From contig USOX01000006.1 in NCBI GenBank assembly GCA_900556485.1, forward strand, positions 1 through 64,000: a DNA stretch of 64,000 bases. Direction: 5' to 3'. The DNA is from an uncultured Dysgonomonas sp. (GTDB taxonomy: Bacteria; Bacteroidota; Bacteroidia; Bacteroidales; Dysgonomonadaceae). A program made the position numbers and the translations under genes. The notes under the pieces are model-generated. The model was given only the letters and a program-made list of their open reading frames with translations, ran no database searches and had not been told where the DNA came from. Shown piece by piece: positions 53,971-62,189 of the stretch; the stretch's first letter is position 1, and every line of letters begins with the position of its first letter.

Positions 53971-54633
53971 TTACATTTTTTCTTCAATTTCAATTATATA
54001 TTGAATAATTTGTGAATTCATAGATTTGAGTTGGACTAATTTTTCCTCTAATTCACCAGAGGTTAATACTTGCCAATCTTTTTTATCTACCAATATGTAT
54101 GCACCATTCTGGTCTGTGCCTAAAAACTTAGTATTCCAATTATATCTTTTATTGATCTTAAGAATATCCTTTGTCAAAAGAAAGATATTAGATTCAAATT
54201 GTACTTTTATTTGTTTTTTAGTTATAATTAATCCGGCTGTTCTTTCTACTGTAATAAAAAAAGATGCTTCATCCCAGAATCCAATGGTTTTAAATCTAAT
54301 AAAATTCATTTTTGGATTCCCTTCTAGTACCAATAATTTTAAATTGAATATTTCAGAAAATTCTTCTTTGAAAGATAACTCGATATCATTTTTTTGTTTA
54401 AAATAAGTATCAAAAAAAGCCAATAAAATAAGAAGTAATCCAAATAAGTTAGCTCCAACAAATAGAGTGATGGCTAATGATATTGTATATTCCAAGCTTT
54501 CCATCTTCTCTTTTCCCAAAAACATGGGGGCGAACATTATGAAAACAGAAATAACAGACATAATTATGCCTGTTATTTTCACTGCCCAAAGTATTCTGGC
54601 TTTATTTATTTCGTAATAAAATTTGAGTTTCAT
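53971..54633 (-). CDS. Membrane protein of unknown function downstream of pyrD
   Basis: The protein has 220 residues with two transmembrane helices (~15-40 and ~50-73), followed by a cytoplasmic beta-rich domain (FWDEASFFITVERTAGLIITKKQIKVQ) that looks like a YcxB-type or PH-like sheet. The last part is helical and charged. It starts 11 nt after the pyrD stop, so it is probably in the pyrKD transcript. There is no known link to pyrimidine synthesis. Confidence 0.6.
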   Translation of the reverse strand: MKLKFYYEINKARILWAVKITGIIMSVISVFIMFAPMFLGKEKMESLEYTISLAITLFVGANLFGLLLILLAFFDTYFKQKNDIELSFKEEFSEIFNLKLLVLEGNPKMNFIRFKTIGFWDEASFFITVERTAGLIITKKQIKVQFESNIFLLTKDILKINKRYNWNTKFLGTDQNGAYILVDKKDWQVLTSGELEEKLVQLKSMNSQIIQYIIEIEEKM

Positions 54634-54644
54634 GACTCATAATT

Positions 54645-55556
54645 TTATATTTCCATTGCTCCAACCAATTCTTTCACAGAATTTATATTGTTTTTGTCCA
54701 GATATTCTTTTATACCATCCGCTACTTTTACCGAAATAGCCGGATCTACAAAATTGTGAGTGCCTATTTGTATTGCAGACGAGCCTGCAAGAATAAACTC
54801 GATAGCATCTTGCCAACAAGAAATTCCTCCCATACCAATGATTGGAATTTTTACAGCATTATATGTTTGCCATACCATGCGTAAAGCCACAGGTTTGACA
54901 CAAGGACCGGAGAGACCACCTGTAATAGTAGATAAAACAGGGCGTCTTTTATTGATATCAATTGCCATTCCCAATAACGTATTTATTAGGGAAACAGCAT
55001 CGGCACCTTCTCCTTCTACAGCTTTTGCTATTTCTGTAATGTCTGTTACATTAGGTGATAATTTTACAATCAATGTCTTGTCCCAAACTTTACGGATTGC
55101 TTTGGTTACTTCAGCTGCCGAGCCTGCACATGTACCAAAGGCCATGCCGCCTTCTTTTACATTGGGACATGAAATATTGACTTCAATTGCAGGTATTTTA
55201 TCTAAAGAAACTAATTTTTCGGTACATTCTACATAATCTTCGATAGTAGAGCCCGAAACATTAACAATAATATGTGTATCTATATCTTTTATCTCAGGAT
55301 AAATGCTTGAAACAAAGTAATCAACACCCTTATTTTGCAGTCCCACAGCGTTTAACATACCCATAGGGGTTTCAGCCATACGAGGGTAGTCATTTCCTTG
55401 TCGCTCACGAATGGTAGTTCCTTTTACAAAAACACCACCTATTCGCGACAGATCAATGAAGTCTGAATACTCCTTTCCATACCCAAAAGTACCCGATGCA
55501 GTCATTACCGGGTTCTTCAAATGTAATTTACCTATGTTTATTGCTAATTTGTCCAT
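54645..55556 (-). CDS. pyrD: Dihydroorotate dehydrogenase, class 1B catalytic subunit
   Basis: This FMN enzyme oxidises dihydroorotate to orotate using NAD+ through PyrK. The protein has 303 residues and a TIM barrel. Family motifs are [51 protein letters not shown] with the catalytic Cys131, [10 protein letters not shown], and the phosphate-binding [26 protein letters not shown]. Its first 13 nt overlap the end of pyrK, so the subunits are made together. Cytoplasmic, normal length. Confidence 0.97.
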   Translation of the reverse strand: MDKLAINIGKLHLKNPVMTASGTFGYGKEYSDFIDLSRIGGVFVKGTTIRERQGNDYPRMAETPMGMLNAVGLQNKGVDYFVSSIYPEIKDIDTHIIVNVSGSTIEDYVECTEKLVSLDKIPAIEVNISCPNVKEGGMAFGTCAGSAAEVTKAIRKVWDKTLIVKLSPNVTDITEIAKAVEGEGADAVSLINTLLGMAIDINKRRPVLSTITGGLSGPCVKPVALRMVWQTYNAVKIPIIGMGGISCWQDAIEFILAGSSAIQIGTHNFVDPAISVKVADGIKEYLDKNNINSVKELVGAMEI

Positions 55557-56326
55557 GTCAACTTTTCTATATTAAATACGGGACCTTCTGTGCATACACA
55601 TATATTCCCTTCGCGCGTCTTCTCCACACAACATAAACATACGCCAAATCCGCATGCCATAACGTTTTCGAGAGATACCTCGCATGTGGTTTTAGTTACA
55701 TTTGCATATCTGGCTACAGCCATCATCATAGGCTTAGGCCCACAAGTGTAAATTGCATTAAATTGGTTGTTTTTAAGCACAGAATGTTCGGTTACATATC
55801 CTTTTTCGCCAAAACTGCCATCTTCTGTTGTACAAAAAACTTCACCGTATTTAGAAAACTCATCTAACTGAAGCAAGTCATTTTGAGATCTGGCACCTAA
55901 AAGAAATTTTGGTTTAAATCCTCTTTCTTTAAGACAGGCTCCGAGATATAACATAGGAGCTGTGCCAACACCACCTCCAATTAGAAGTAATTCCTGCTTA
56001 TTATTTCCGGTAGGAATAGAAAAGGAGTTACCTAATGGGAGTATCAGGTTTACAATTTCTCCCTTTTGCGAATCACACATTCGTTTTGTTCCATCGCCCA
56101 CCATCTGAATTAATAACCACAATTCATTTGTTCCCTTATCAACAAAATTGACAGAAATAGGACGTCGCAAATAAGTCGATTGTGACCCATCAACTCTTAC
56201 TTCAACAAATTGTCCGGGTAACATTTCCGGTAGTGGGGAATTGTCTGTGGTAGTTAATTTAAGAAGGCAATAAGCTTGGTTTAGTCGGTTGTTTTCGGTA
56301 ACAACTAAATCCAGGATTTTTTTCAT
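55544..56326 (-). CDS. pyrK: Dihydroorotate dehydrogenase electron transfer subunit
   Basis: This FAD and [2Fe-2S] protein passes electrons from PyrD FMN to NAD+. The protein has 260 residues. The FAD-binding RRPISVNF is followed by [20 protein letters not shown] (NAD-binding Gly-rich loop) and the C-terminal iron-sulfur cluster cysteines in [21 protein letters not shown]. The 13-nt overlap with pyrD and a -7 box 38 nt upstream of the start show that this is the first gene of the operon. Confidence 0.96.
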   Translation of the reverse strand: MKKILDLVVTENNRLNQAYCLLKLTTTDNSPLPEMLPGQFVEVRVDGSQSTYLRRPISVNFVDKGTNELWLLIQMVGDGTKRMCDSQKGEIVNLILPLGNSFSIPTGNNKQELLLIGGGVGTAPMLYLGACLKERGFKPKFLLGARSQNDLLQLDEFSKYGEVFCTTEDGSFGEKGYVTEHSVLKNNQFNAIYTCGPKPMMMAVARYANVTKTTCEVSLENVMACGFGVCLCCVEKTREGNICVCTEGPVFNIEKLTWTN

Positions 56327-56363
56327 TAACCTTTTATTTTTTAGTAGATAATTTTTTCAAGTG

Positions 56364-56371
56364 CAAAGTTA
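56364..56371 (-). promoter_or_regulatory. -7 promoter element of pyrK-pyrD
   Basis: The minus strand reads TAACTTTG. A typical -33 box is not obvious. Confidence 0.5.
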
Positions 56372-56534
56372 AGGAATAAATAAGTGAAAATTGAATATAG
56401 AAAAGTGAAAAAATGATTTATATTTTATATATTAGTAGATCTAAATAAAAAGTGTTTAAAAATATATCATATTTTTTTTCATTATTGAGAAAAAACACTA
56501 TTTTTACAGCATTAATTTACGTGGTGAACTTACA

Positions 56535-56630
56535 ATGCATTATATTTTAAAAAATATTCCTACTTTTTCTCCTTTCCTTAATATTAAGGATAGGGATCAT
56601 TTTTTTATAAAACTATCTAATCTTGTATAA
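56535..56630 (+). CDS. Possible 31-aa leader peptide upstream of tnaA
   Basis: An ATG-initiated small ORF, MHYILKNIPTFSPFLNIKDR plus 11 more residues, lies 102 nt before the tnaA start. It is about the size of E. coli TnaC and has an NIxxxDH-like stretch, but it lacks the Trp residue required for TnaC-type tryptophan sensing. Inside it lies the inverted repeat at 56571-56594. It may be a real regulatory ORF or chance; no Shine-Dalgarno is present. Confidence 0.3.
   Translation: MHYILKNIPTFSPFLNIKDRDHFFIKLSNLV
56571..56594. promoter_or_regulatory. 24-bp near-perfect inverted repeat upstream of tnaA
   Basis: The central 16 bp TCCTTAATATTAAGGA is a perfect palindrome. It extends to 24 bp (CCTT... 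to ...TAGG) with one mismatched pair. It lies 138 nt before the tnaA ATG and would suit a dimeric transcription factor or an RNA hairpin. The rest of the 406-bp gap (56327-56732) shows nothing else recognised. Confidence 0.45.
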
Positions 56631-56732
56631 CTAGAAATCATTTTCTTTTTTTTATCTTAATCACAATTTATAGTATACTTTATTTTGAGTAGCTATACTT
56701 ATTTCTATTTACATAATAAATAGTTTTATATT

Positions 56733-58109
56733 ATGGAATTACCTTTCGCCGAATCTTGGAAAATCAAGATGGTTGAGCCTATACGCAAAAGTACACGTAA
56801 AGAACGCGAACAATGGCTTGAAGAAGCTAAATATAATATGTTTCAATTGAAAGCAGAACATGTATATATCGACTTAATTACCGATTCGGGTACAGGAGCA
56901 ATGAGTGATCGTCAGTGGGCTTCGATGATGCTCGGCGACGAAAGCTATGCCGGAGCTTCATCTTTTTATAATATGAAAGAGGCTGTTACCCGTATTACTG
57001 GTTTCGAATATGTTTTGCCTACCCATCAGGGACGTGCTGCAGAGAATGTTTTATTTTCTTGTTTAATAAAAGAAGGGGATGTTTGTCCGGGTAACTCTCA
57101 TTTCGATACAACAAAAGGTCATATAGAGTCACGTAAAGCTATAGCTTTAGATTGTACAATAGACGAAGCAAAAGATACCCAATTGGAAATTCCATTCAAA
57201 GGAAATGTCGATATCAAAAAATTGGAGAAGGTATTAAACGAATATGGAGATCGTATCCCTTTTATTATAATTACTATAACTAATAATACATCGGGAGGAC
57301 AACCGGTATCTATGCAAAATTTACGCGAAGCGCACGAATTGGCTAAGAAATATAACAAACCTGTGCTTTTAGATTCTGCTCGTTTTGCCGAAAATGCATA
57401 TTTTATTAAGACCCGGGAAAACGGGTATGAAAATAAAACTATAAAAGAAATTTGCCTGGAAATGTTTTCGTATGCAGATGGTATGACTATGAGTGCAAAA
57501 AAAGATGCCATAGTAAATATGGGAGGATTTTTTGCTACTAATTTGAAAGAATGGTATGATGCAGCGAAAGTGAAGGGGATAGTTTATGAAGGCTTCCTTA
57601 CATACGGAGGTATGAATGGACGCGATATGAATACTCTGGCTATAGGTTTGGATGAAAATACTGAATTTGAAAATTTAGAGAGTCGTATAAAACAGGTTGA
57701 ATATCTGGGAAAGAAACTAGATGAATACGGAATTCCTTATCAGCGTCCGGCAGGAGGGCATGCAATATTTGTTGATGCCAGCAAAATATTGACAAATGTA
57801 CCTAAAGAGCAGTTTCCTGCGCAGACACTTGCTGTAGAGTTATTTTTGGAGGCTGGTATCAGAGGCTGTGAGATTGGATATCTATTAGCCGACCGTGATC
57901 CTGTGACAAGAGAGAATCGCTATGATGGTTTAGATCTATTGCGTTTAGCTATTCCTCGACGTGTGTATACTGACAATCATATGAATGTTGTGGCTGTAGC
58001 CCTAAAAAATATATTTGATAGAAGAGAATCTATCGCTAAAGGACTAAAAATCACTTGGGAGGCCGATTTATTACGGCACTTCACAGTGGAATTGGAAAAT
58101 ATGGGTTGA
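56733..58109 (+). CDS. tnaA: Tryptophanase (tryptophan indole-lyase)
   Basis: This PLP enzyme splits tryptophan into indole, pyruvate and ammonium. The protein has 458 residues. Characteristic stretches are LPFAESWKIKMVEPI at the start, LLTDSG-type YIDLITDSGTGAMSDRQW, GRAAENVLFS, the cofactor-binding LLDSARFAENAYF and the PLP-lysine site MTMSAKKDAIVNMGGFF (Lys256-Lys257). The same fold is used by tyrosine phenol-lyase, but the site here reads like Bacteroides TnaA. It starts after a long untranslated region with a possible leader and inverted repeat, and is followed by two hairpins. It would make the organism indole-positive. Confidence 0.95.
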   Translation: MELPFAESWKIKMVEPIRKSTRKEREQWLEEAKYNMFQLKAEHVYIDLITDSGTGAMSDRQWASMMLGDESYAGASSFYNMKEAVTRITGFEYVLPTHQGRAAENVLFSCLIKEGDVCPGNSHFDTTKGHIESRKAIALDCTIDEAKDTQLEIPFKGNVDIKKLEKVLNEYGDRIPFIIITITNNTSGGQPVSMQNLREAHELAKKYNKPVLLDSARFAENAYFIKTRENGYENKTIKEICLEMFSYADGMTMSAKKDAIVNMGGFFATNLKEWYDAAKVKGIVYEGFLTYGGMNGRDMNTLAIGLDENTEFENLESRIKQVEYLGKKLDEYGIPYQRPAGGHAIFVDASKILTNVPKEQFPAQTLAVELFLEAGIRGCEIGYLLADRDPVTRENRYDGLDLLRLAIPRRVYTDNHMNVVAVALKNIFDRRESIAKGLKITWEADLLRHFTVELENMG

Positions 58110-58139
58110 TTACAATCCATAATATTAAGTAACTTGGTA

Positions 58140-58180
58140 GGACTTACTTCTTTGTGATAAAGCGGTAAGTCCATTTTTTT
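58140..58180 (+). terminator. Terminator of tnaA
   Basis: The GGACTTAC / GTAAGTCC stem (58140-58147 with 58165-58172) has an inner CTTT/AAAG pairing, followed by a run of seven T. Confidence 0.8.
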
Positions 58181-58207
58181 GTACCTATTGGAAAATAATA
58201 TAGAAAT

Positions 58208-58250
58208 AAAAGAAGGATCTTTCACAGGGAGAAAAATCCTTCTTTATTTT
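58208..58250 (-). terminator. Second terminator, for the XRE gene (bidirectional)
   Basis: The 10-bp stem AAAGAAGGAT / ATCCTTCTTT lies between the tnaA end and the end of the converging XRE gene, with T/A-rich flanks on both strands. Confidence 0.65.
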
Positions 58251-58293
58251 TTGTTTAGTATTAAATCTTCTTAGAATTCCTATAATTATTACT

Positions 58294-58809
58294 TTATAAT
58301 GGACTATGATCGGCATTAAATGTTTCGAATGTATTATCTGAGTAATATATAATTATCTTAGTAATTTTTCGTTCAGGCAATTTTTGATATATAATCTGTT
58401 TATTATCAGTGATTTCAATGTCGTTCTCAGGCTCTTTAACCTCAATTTCCTTGCGATATTCAGTTTCAACCGGCCGAATGGTCGGGTTTACAGAACTCTG
58501 CGAAAATAAATCGGGTTGATTTTGGTTAGAAGTCGGAGGTTGGCTAATCGAAGTTTGTTGAACCTGATTAGTTGGCGAATTTTTTCCTGACTCGAATTTA
58601 TACATTTCACCTTTTCCGGTTATTAACCATTCTGAACTTATATAATTCATCTTAGCCAAGATTCGGGAAACAACATCAAGGCTCGGATTATTGCGTCCAT
58701 TTAATATATGGGATATAACAGCCCGGCCTAATTGTAATTGGTCGGCAAAGGCTGAAGGTGTGAGATGCTCATTCTCCATTATTTGCCTGATTCTATCTTT
58801 CATTTCCAT
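58294..58809 (-). CDS. XRE-family helix-turn-helix regulator with extended tail
   Basis: The 171-residue protein has an N-terminal HTH (residues ~5-60; TPSAFADQLQLGRAVISHILNGRNNPSLDV), typical of phage-repressor-like XRE proteins. A Pro/Gln/Ser-rich linker (75-125) and a short beta-like C-terminal part (TKIIIYYSDNTFETFNAD) follow. No LexA-type protease motif was recognised. The inverted repeat overlapping its own -7 box suggests autoregulation. Other targets are unknown. Confidence 0.85.
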   Translation of the reverse strand: MEMKDRIRQIMENEHLTPSAFADQLQLGRAVISHILNGRNNPSLDVVSRILAKMNYISSEWLITGKGEMYKFESGKNSPTNQVQQTSISQPPTSNQNQPDLFSQSSVNPTIRPVETEYRKEIEVKEPENDIEITDNKQIIYQKLPERKITKIIIYYSDNTFETFNADHSPL

Positions 58810-58833
58810 TATAGTAATGTATAATAATGATAG

Positions 58834-58918
58834 AACAAATGTAAATAATATATTTTACAAATGAAAATTAAATTGATTTACATTTGTTTTATACAAAAGT
58901 ATCAGTGATTTACATTTC
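58834..58918. promoter_or_regulatory. Promoter/operator region of the XRE gene
   Basis: AACAAATGTAAAT (58834-58846) recurs inverted as ATTTACATTTGTT (58876-58888), a perfect 13-bp pair with a 29-nt spacer. A further copy of its core, GATTTACATTT, is at 58907, and TTTTACAAATG is at 58853. The first copy contains TACATTTG, which is the -7 box of the XRE gene on the minus strand. Confidence 0.55.
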
Positions 58919-59283
58919 TTATTTATACAGTTGTATATGACCTAATAATAGATTAAAGTATAACTTCTATTTATGTATATATGATATTGATAATTAGCAT
59001 ATAATTATGATATATTATATGTTTAAATAGCACTATCTTTCCCCTATCCTACTAATTAGCCTTAATGCTTAAAGAATTTCTTTTAATTATATATATAATA
59101 ATCTGATTTATATGTTTTTATATTTATATAATTTCTCTATATTTATATGTTTACTTTTGTTTGTTTCTCATTTGTATATTAGTATATATATTTCTATATT
59201 GTAGATATATTGTTGTATTAATTTATCTGTATACATTTCTACACTTCTTGAATTTACATATGTTTCTCTGCTTTGATTTACTC
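58919..59283. other. 365-bp strongly AT-rich spacer, no gene
   Basis: TTGTATAT occurs here at 58931 and 59172, and twice more at 59284 and 59308 in the promoter region. No ORF, RNA gene or DnaA box was recognised. Confidence 0.4.
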
Positions 59284-59310
59284 TTGTATATTACTCAATG
59301 TATATCTTTG
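59284..59310 (+). promoter_or_regulatory. Promoter of the C69 dipeptidase gene
   Basis: TTG (59284-59286 region) and TATCTTTG (59303-59310), 16 nt apart, lie 81 nt before the ATG. Both boxes sit within TTGTATAT-rich sequence. Confidence 0.5.
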
Positions 59311-59391
59311 TATATTTATTCAACCGCTATTTTCTAATTATAAATAATAGAAGTATCTTTACCTTTATTAAAAGAAAACTTATTAGATCAC

Positions 59392-61026
59392 ATGAAAAAG
59401 ATTTTTTTATTTACACTATTCTGTTTACTCTTCCAGATTCACGTATTTGCGTGCACTAATTTTCTTGTGGGGAAAAATGCGTCTGTCGACGGGGCTACTA
59501 TTATCAGTTATTCGGCAGATTCTTATGCCTTATTTGGCGAATTGTATCATTGGCCAGCAAAAAAGTATGCTAAAGGTGAAATATTGAAAGTACATGACTG
59601 GGATACCGGAAAATATTTAGGAGATATAGCCCAAGTTCGCGAAACCTATAATGTAGTAGGCAATATGAACGAGCATCAGCTCACTATTGGTGAAACAACC
59701 TTTGGTGGCCGCGAAGAGTTGACAGATCCGGATGGAATAATTGATTATGGAAGTCTTATCTATATAACATTACAAAGGGCAAAAAATGCCCGTGAAGCTA
59801 TTAAAGTGATGACTGAGCTTGTTGCTGAATATGGTTATTACAGTGGTGGAGAATCGTTTTCGATAGGCGACCCTAATGAAATTTGGGTACTGGAAATGAT
59901 TGGTAAGGGTAAAGGAAATAAAGGTGCTGTATGGGTGGCTATCCGTATCCCTGACGATTGTATATCGGCACATGCCAATCAGGCACGTATACATCAGTTC
60001 CCTTTAAAAGATCCAAACAATTGTATATACTCTAAAGATGTTATCTCATTTGCTAAAGAAAAAGGATATTATACAGGTAAAGACGAAGATTTTAGCTTTG
60101 CAAATGTATACAATCCGCTTGACTTTGGAGGACAGCGTTTCTGTGAGGCTCGTGTATGGAGTTTCTTTAACCGCTATAATAAAGATATGGTTAAATATGT
60201 AACATATGCCCAGGGTAAAACTCAGGAACCTATGCCTCTTTATATTAAGCCTGATACAAAAATATCTGTTGCTGATATCCAAGAGATGATGAGAGACCAT
60301 TATGAAGGAACAGAATTGGATTGGACTAACGATATTGGTGCCGGACCATTTAAGTCGCCATATAGATGGGCTCCTCTAACCTGGGAAGTGGATTCGGTAC
60401 AGTATTGCAACGAACGTCCTGTAGCTACTCAACAAACAGGATTTGTTTTCACATCTCAGATGCGTTCATGGTTGCCTAATGCTATTGGAGGTATACTTTG
60501 GTTTGGTACTGATGATGCAGATCAGACAGTATTTACACCTATGTATTGTTCTATAACAGAAATACCGGAATGTTATCGTGAAGGTAATGGTGATTTGTAT
60601 ACATTCTCATGGACTTCGAGTTTCTGGATTCAAAACTGGGTTTCGAATATGGTATATAACAAATATGACTATATGCATCCGGATCTGGAAAAAGTACAGA
60701 AAGAATTGGAGGGTAAATTCTTTGCTGAGCAAGGCTCAATTGAAAAAGAAGCACAGGAGCTATATAAACAATCTCCTGCCAAAGCTGTAGAGTTTTTGAC
60801 TAACTATAGTGGTACTCAAGCTCAATATGCTTTTGACAGATGGAAAAAACTAGGCGAATTTTTGCTTATAAAATATATGGATGGTGTTGTCCGTAAAGAA
60901 AAAGATGGAGAATTTATCCGTAATGAACATGGTAAGCCTTCATCACCACAACGCGTTGGCTATCCAAAAGAATTCTATCAACGTGTAGTTAAAGAAACCG
61001 GAGATAAGTATAAAGTATTATACTAA
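59392..61026 (+). CDS. Exported C69-family dipeptidase
   Basis: The protein has 544 residues. After the signal peptide (to residue 20, IHVFA) the mature protein begins at Cys21, which is the N-terminal nucleophile of peptidase family C69 (CTNFLVGKNASVDGATIISYSADS). Other family segments are EHQLTIGETTFGGREEL, FSIGDPNEIWVLEMIGKG, YTFSWTSSFWIQNWVSNMVYNKY and the C-terminal RWKKLGEFLLIKYMDG. It cleaves dipeptides; periplasmic location is inferred from the signal. A single gene with its own promoter, followed by the ABC importer operon. Confidence 0.92.
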   Translation: MKKIFLFTLFCLLFQIHVFACTNFLVGKNASVDGATIISYSADSYALFGELYHWPAKKYAKGEILKVHDWDTGKYLGDIAQVRETYNVVGNMNEHQLTIGETTFGGREELTDPDGIIDYGSLIYITLQRAKNAREAIKVMTELVAEYGYYSGGESFSIGDPNEIWVLEMIGKGKGNKGAVWVAIRIPDDCISAHANQARIHQFPLKDPNNCIYSKDVISFAKEKGYYTGKDEDFSFANVYNPLDFGGQRFCEARVWSFFNRYNKDMVKYVTYAQGKTQEPMPLYIKPDTKISVADIQEMMRDHYEGTELDWTNDIGAGPFKSPYRWAPLTWEVDSVQYCNERPVATQQTGFVFTSQMRSWLPNAIGGILWFGTDDADQTVFTPMYCSITEIPECYREGNGDLYTFSWTSSFWIQNWVSNMVYNKYDYMHPDLEKVQKELEGKFFAEQGSIEKEAQELYKQSPAKAVEFLTNYSGTQAQYAFDRWKKLGEFLLIKYMDGVVRKEKDGEFIRNEHGKPSSPQRVGYPKEFYQRVVKETGDKYKVLY

Positions 61027-61052
61027 TATACTTTCTTTAAAGATATAAGTTT

Positions 61053-61060
61053 TATCTTTG
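61053..61060 (+). promoter_or_regulatory. -7 promoter element of the ABC importer operon
   Basis: TATCTTTG followed by C matches the extended -7 consensus. It would place a 90-nt leader with a hairpin in front of the permease gene. Confidence 0.5.
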
Positions 61061-61069
61061 CATTCTAAA

Positions 61070-61120
61070 CGGAGTGAAGTGTGTCTCTTAAAATCCAGTG
61101 AGATATTTCATTCCGCTTTT
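61070..61120 (+). terminator. Hairpin plus T-run in the importer leader (terminator or attenuator)
   Basis: CGGAGTGAA (61070-61078) pairs with TTCATTCCG (61107-61115), one G-U pair included, with an inner TCTC/GAGA pairing; CTTTTT follows. If the -7 box upstream is real this is an attenuator in the leader; otherwise it is the terminator of the dipeptidase gene. Confidence 0.5.
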
Positions 61121-61156
61121 TAGTATAATTAAAAGTTGATTCACTAAGAGTTTTCT

Positions 61157-62188
61157 ATGGTAAAAAGGCTGATTTTTGGTCTTTTGTTAGCTATAAGCAT
61201 AATTATATTGTTTGTTTTAACTCTTTTTCTTGGCTCTGTATCGATACCAGTATCAGCAGTTATTGAAATATTGCAAGGAAATGAAGTTGAAAAACAAGCA
61301 TGGACATATATTGTGCTCGATTCTCGGCTGCCTCAGGCTATTACAGCCTTATTCACCGGTGGTGCTATAGCTGTTTCTGGTTTACTTTTACAAACAGCTT
61401 TCCGAAATCCGTTAGCAGATGCCGGGATCTTAGGTATAAGTGCCGGAGCTAATCTAGGTGTTGCTTTGGTAATTCTACTTCTAGGTGGAAGTATAGGCTC
61501 TGTCTCGGGTTTTGACTTATCATATTCTATGAGTGTAGTAATCGGAGCATTTTTTGGTGCTGCTCTTATTTTGGCTGTTATAATGGGGTTTGCATCTGTT
61601 ATCCGGAATAATGTGATGTTGCTTATAATTGGTATAATGGTTGGGTATCTGACTTCTTCTATTATTTCAATTTTGAAGTTTTGGAGTACCAGCGAAGAGT
61701 CTTATTCTTTTATGATATGGGGAATGGGTGATTTTTCGGGCATATCTATGGATCAGTTACCATTCTATTGTATTGTTGTTAGTGTTGGTTTATTATTGTC
61801 TATACTGCTCATAAAACCATTGAATGCATTATTATTAGGAGAGCGCTATGCTTCAAATTTGGGAGTGAATATTAAATTAATTCGTTTTTTGCTTCTGTTT
61901 TGTGCAGGGCTACTAACCGCTATAACTTGTGCTTTCTGCGGACCTGTAGCATTTATTGGTCTGGCTGTTCCACATATGGCCAGATTAGTATTAGGTACAT
62001 CTAATCACAAATCGCTCTTACCGTTTACCATTCTGATTGGTTGTGCTATGGCACTGTTATGTAATCTTATCTGTGTACTGCCAGGTGATTCCGGTGTTTT
62101 GCCTTTAAATGCCGTTACTCCTATTTTCGGAGCTCCGGTAATCCTTTATGTCATTCTGAATCAGAAGAAAATACAATATTTTAATTGA
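61157..62188 (+). CDS. FecCD-type ABC permease (iron-siderophore / cobalamin)
   Basis: This is an inner-membrane permease of 343 residues with about ten hydrophobic helices. Family signatures are SRLPQAITALFTGGAIAVSGLLLQ, NPLADAGILGISAGANLG, LLGERYASNLGVNIKLIRF and FCGPVAFIGLAVPHMARL (coupling-helix region). This is the BtuC/FhuB/FecCD fold. It belongs to an importer for iron chelates, heme or cobalamin. No substrate-binding protein is adjacent. The ATPase gene begins 2 nt after its stop. Confidence 0.92.
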   Translation: MVKRLIFGLLLAISIIILFVLTLFLGSVSIPVSAVIEILQGNEVEKQAWTYIVLDSRLPQAITALFTGGAIAVSGLLLQTAFRNPLADAGILGISAGANLGVALVILLLGGSIGSVSGFDLSYSMSVVIGAFFGAALILAVIMGFASVIRNNVMLLIIGIMVGYLTSSIISILKFWSTSEESYSFMIWGMGDFSGISMDQLPFYCIVVSVGLLLSILLIKPLNALLLGERYASNLGVNIKLIRFLLLFCAGLLTAITCAFCGPVAFIGLAVPHMARLVLGTSNHKSLLPFTILIGCAMALLCNLICVLPGDSGVLPLNAVTPIFGAPVILYVILNQKKIQYFN

Positions 62189-62189
62189 T

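Noticed and set aside
56733..58109. Tyrosine phenol-lyase as identity of the beta-eliminating lyase
   Set aside because: The PLP-lysine region (MSAKKDAIVNMGG) and overall sequence follow Bacteroides tryptophanase. Tyrosine phenol-lyases usually read SGKKD there.
58919..59283. AT-rich spacer as a replication origin
   Set aside because: No DnaA-box-like TTATCCACA clusters and no replication genes nearby.
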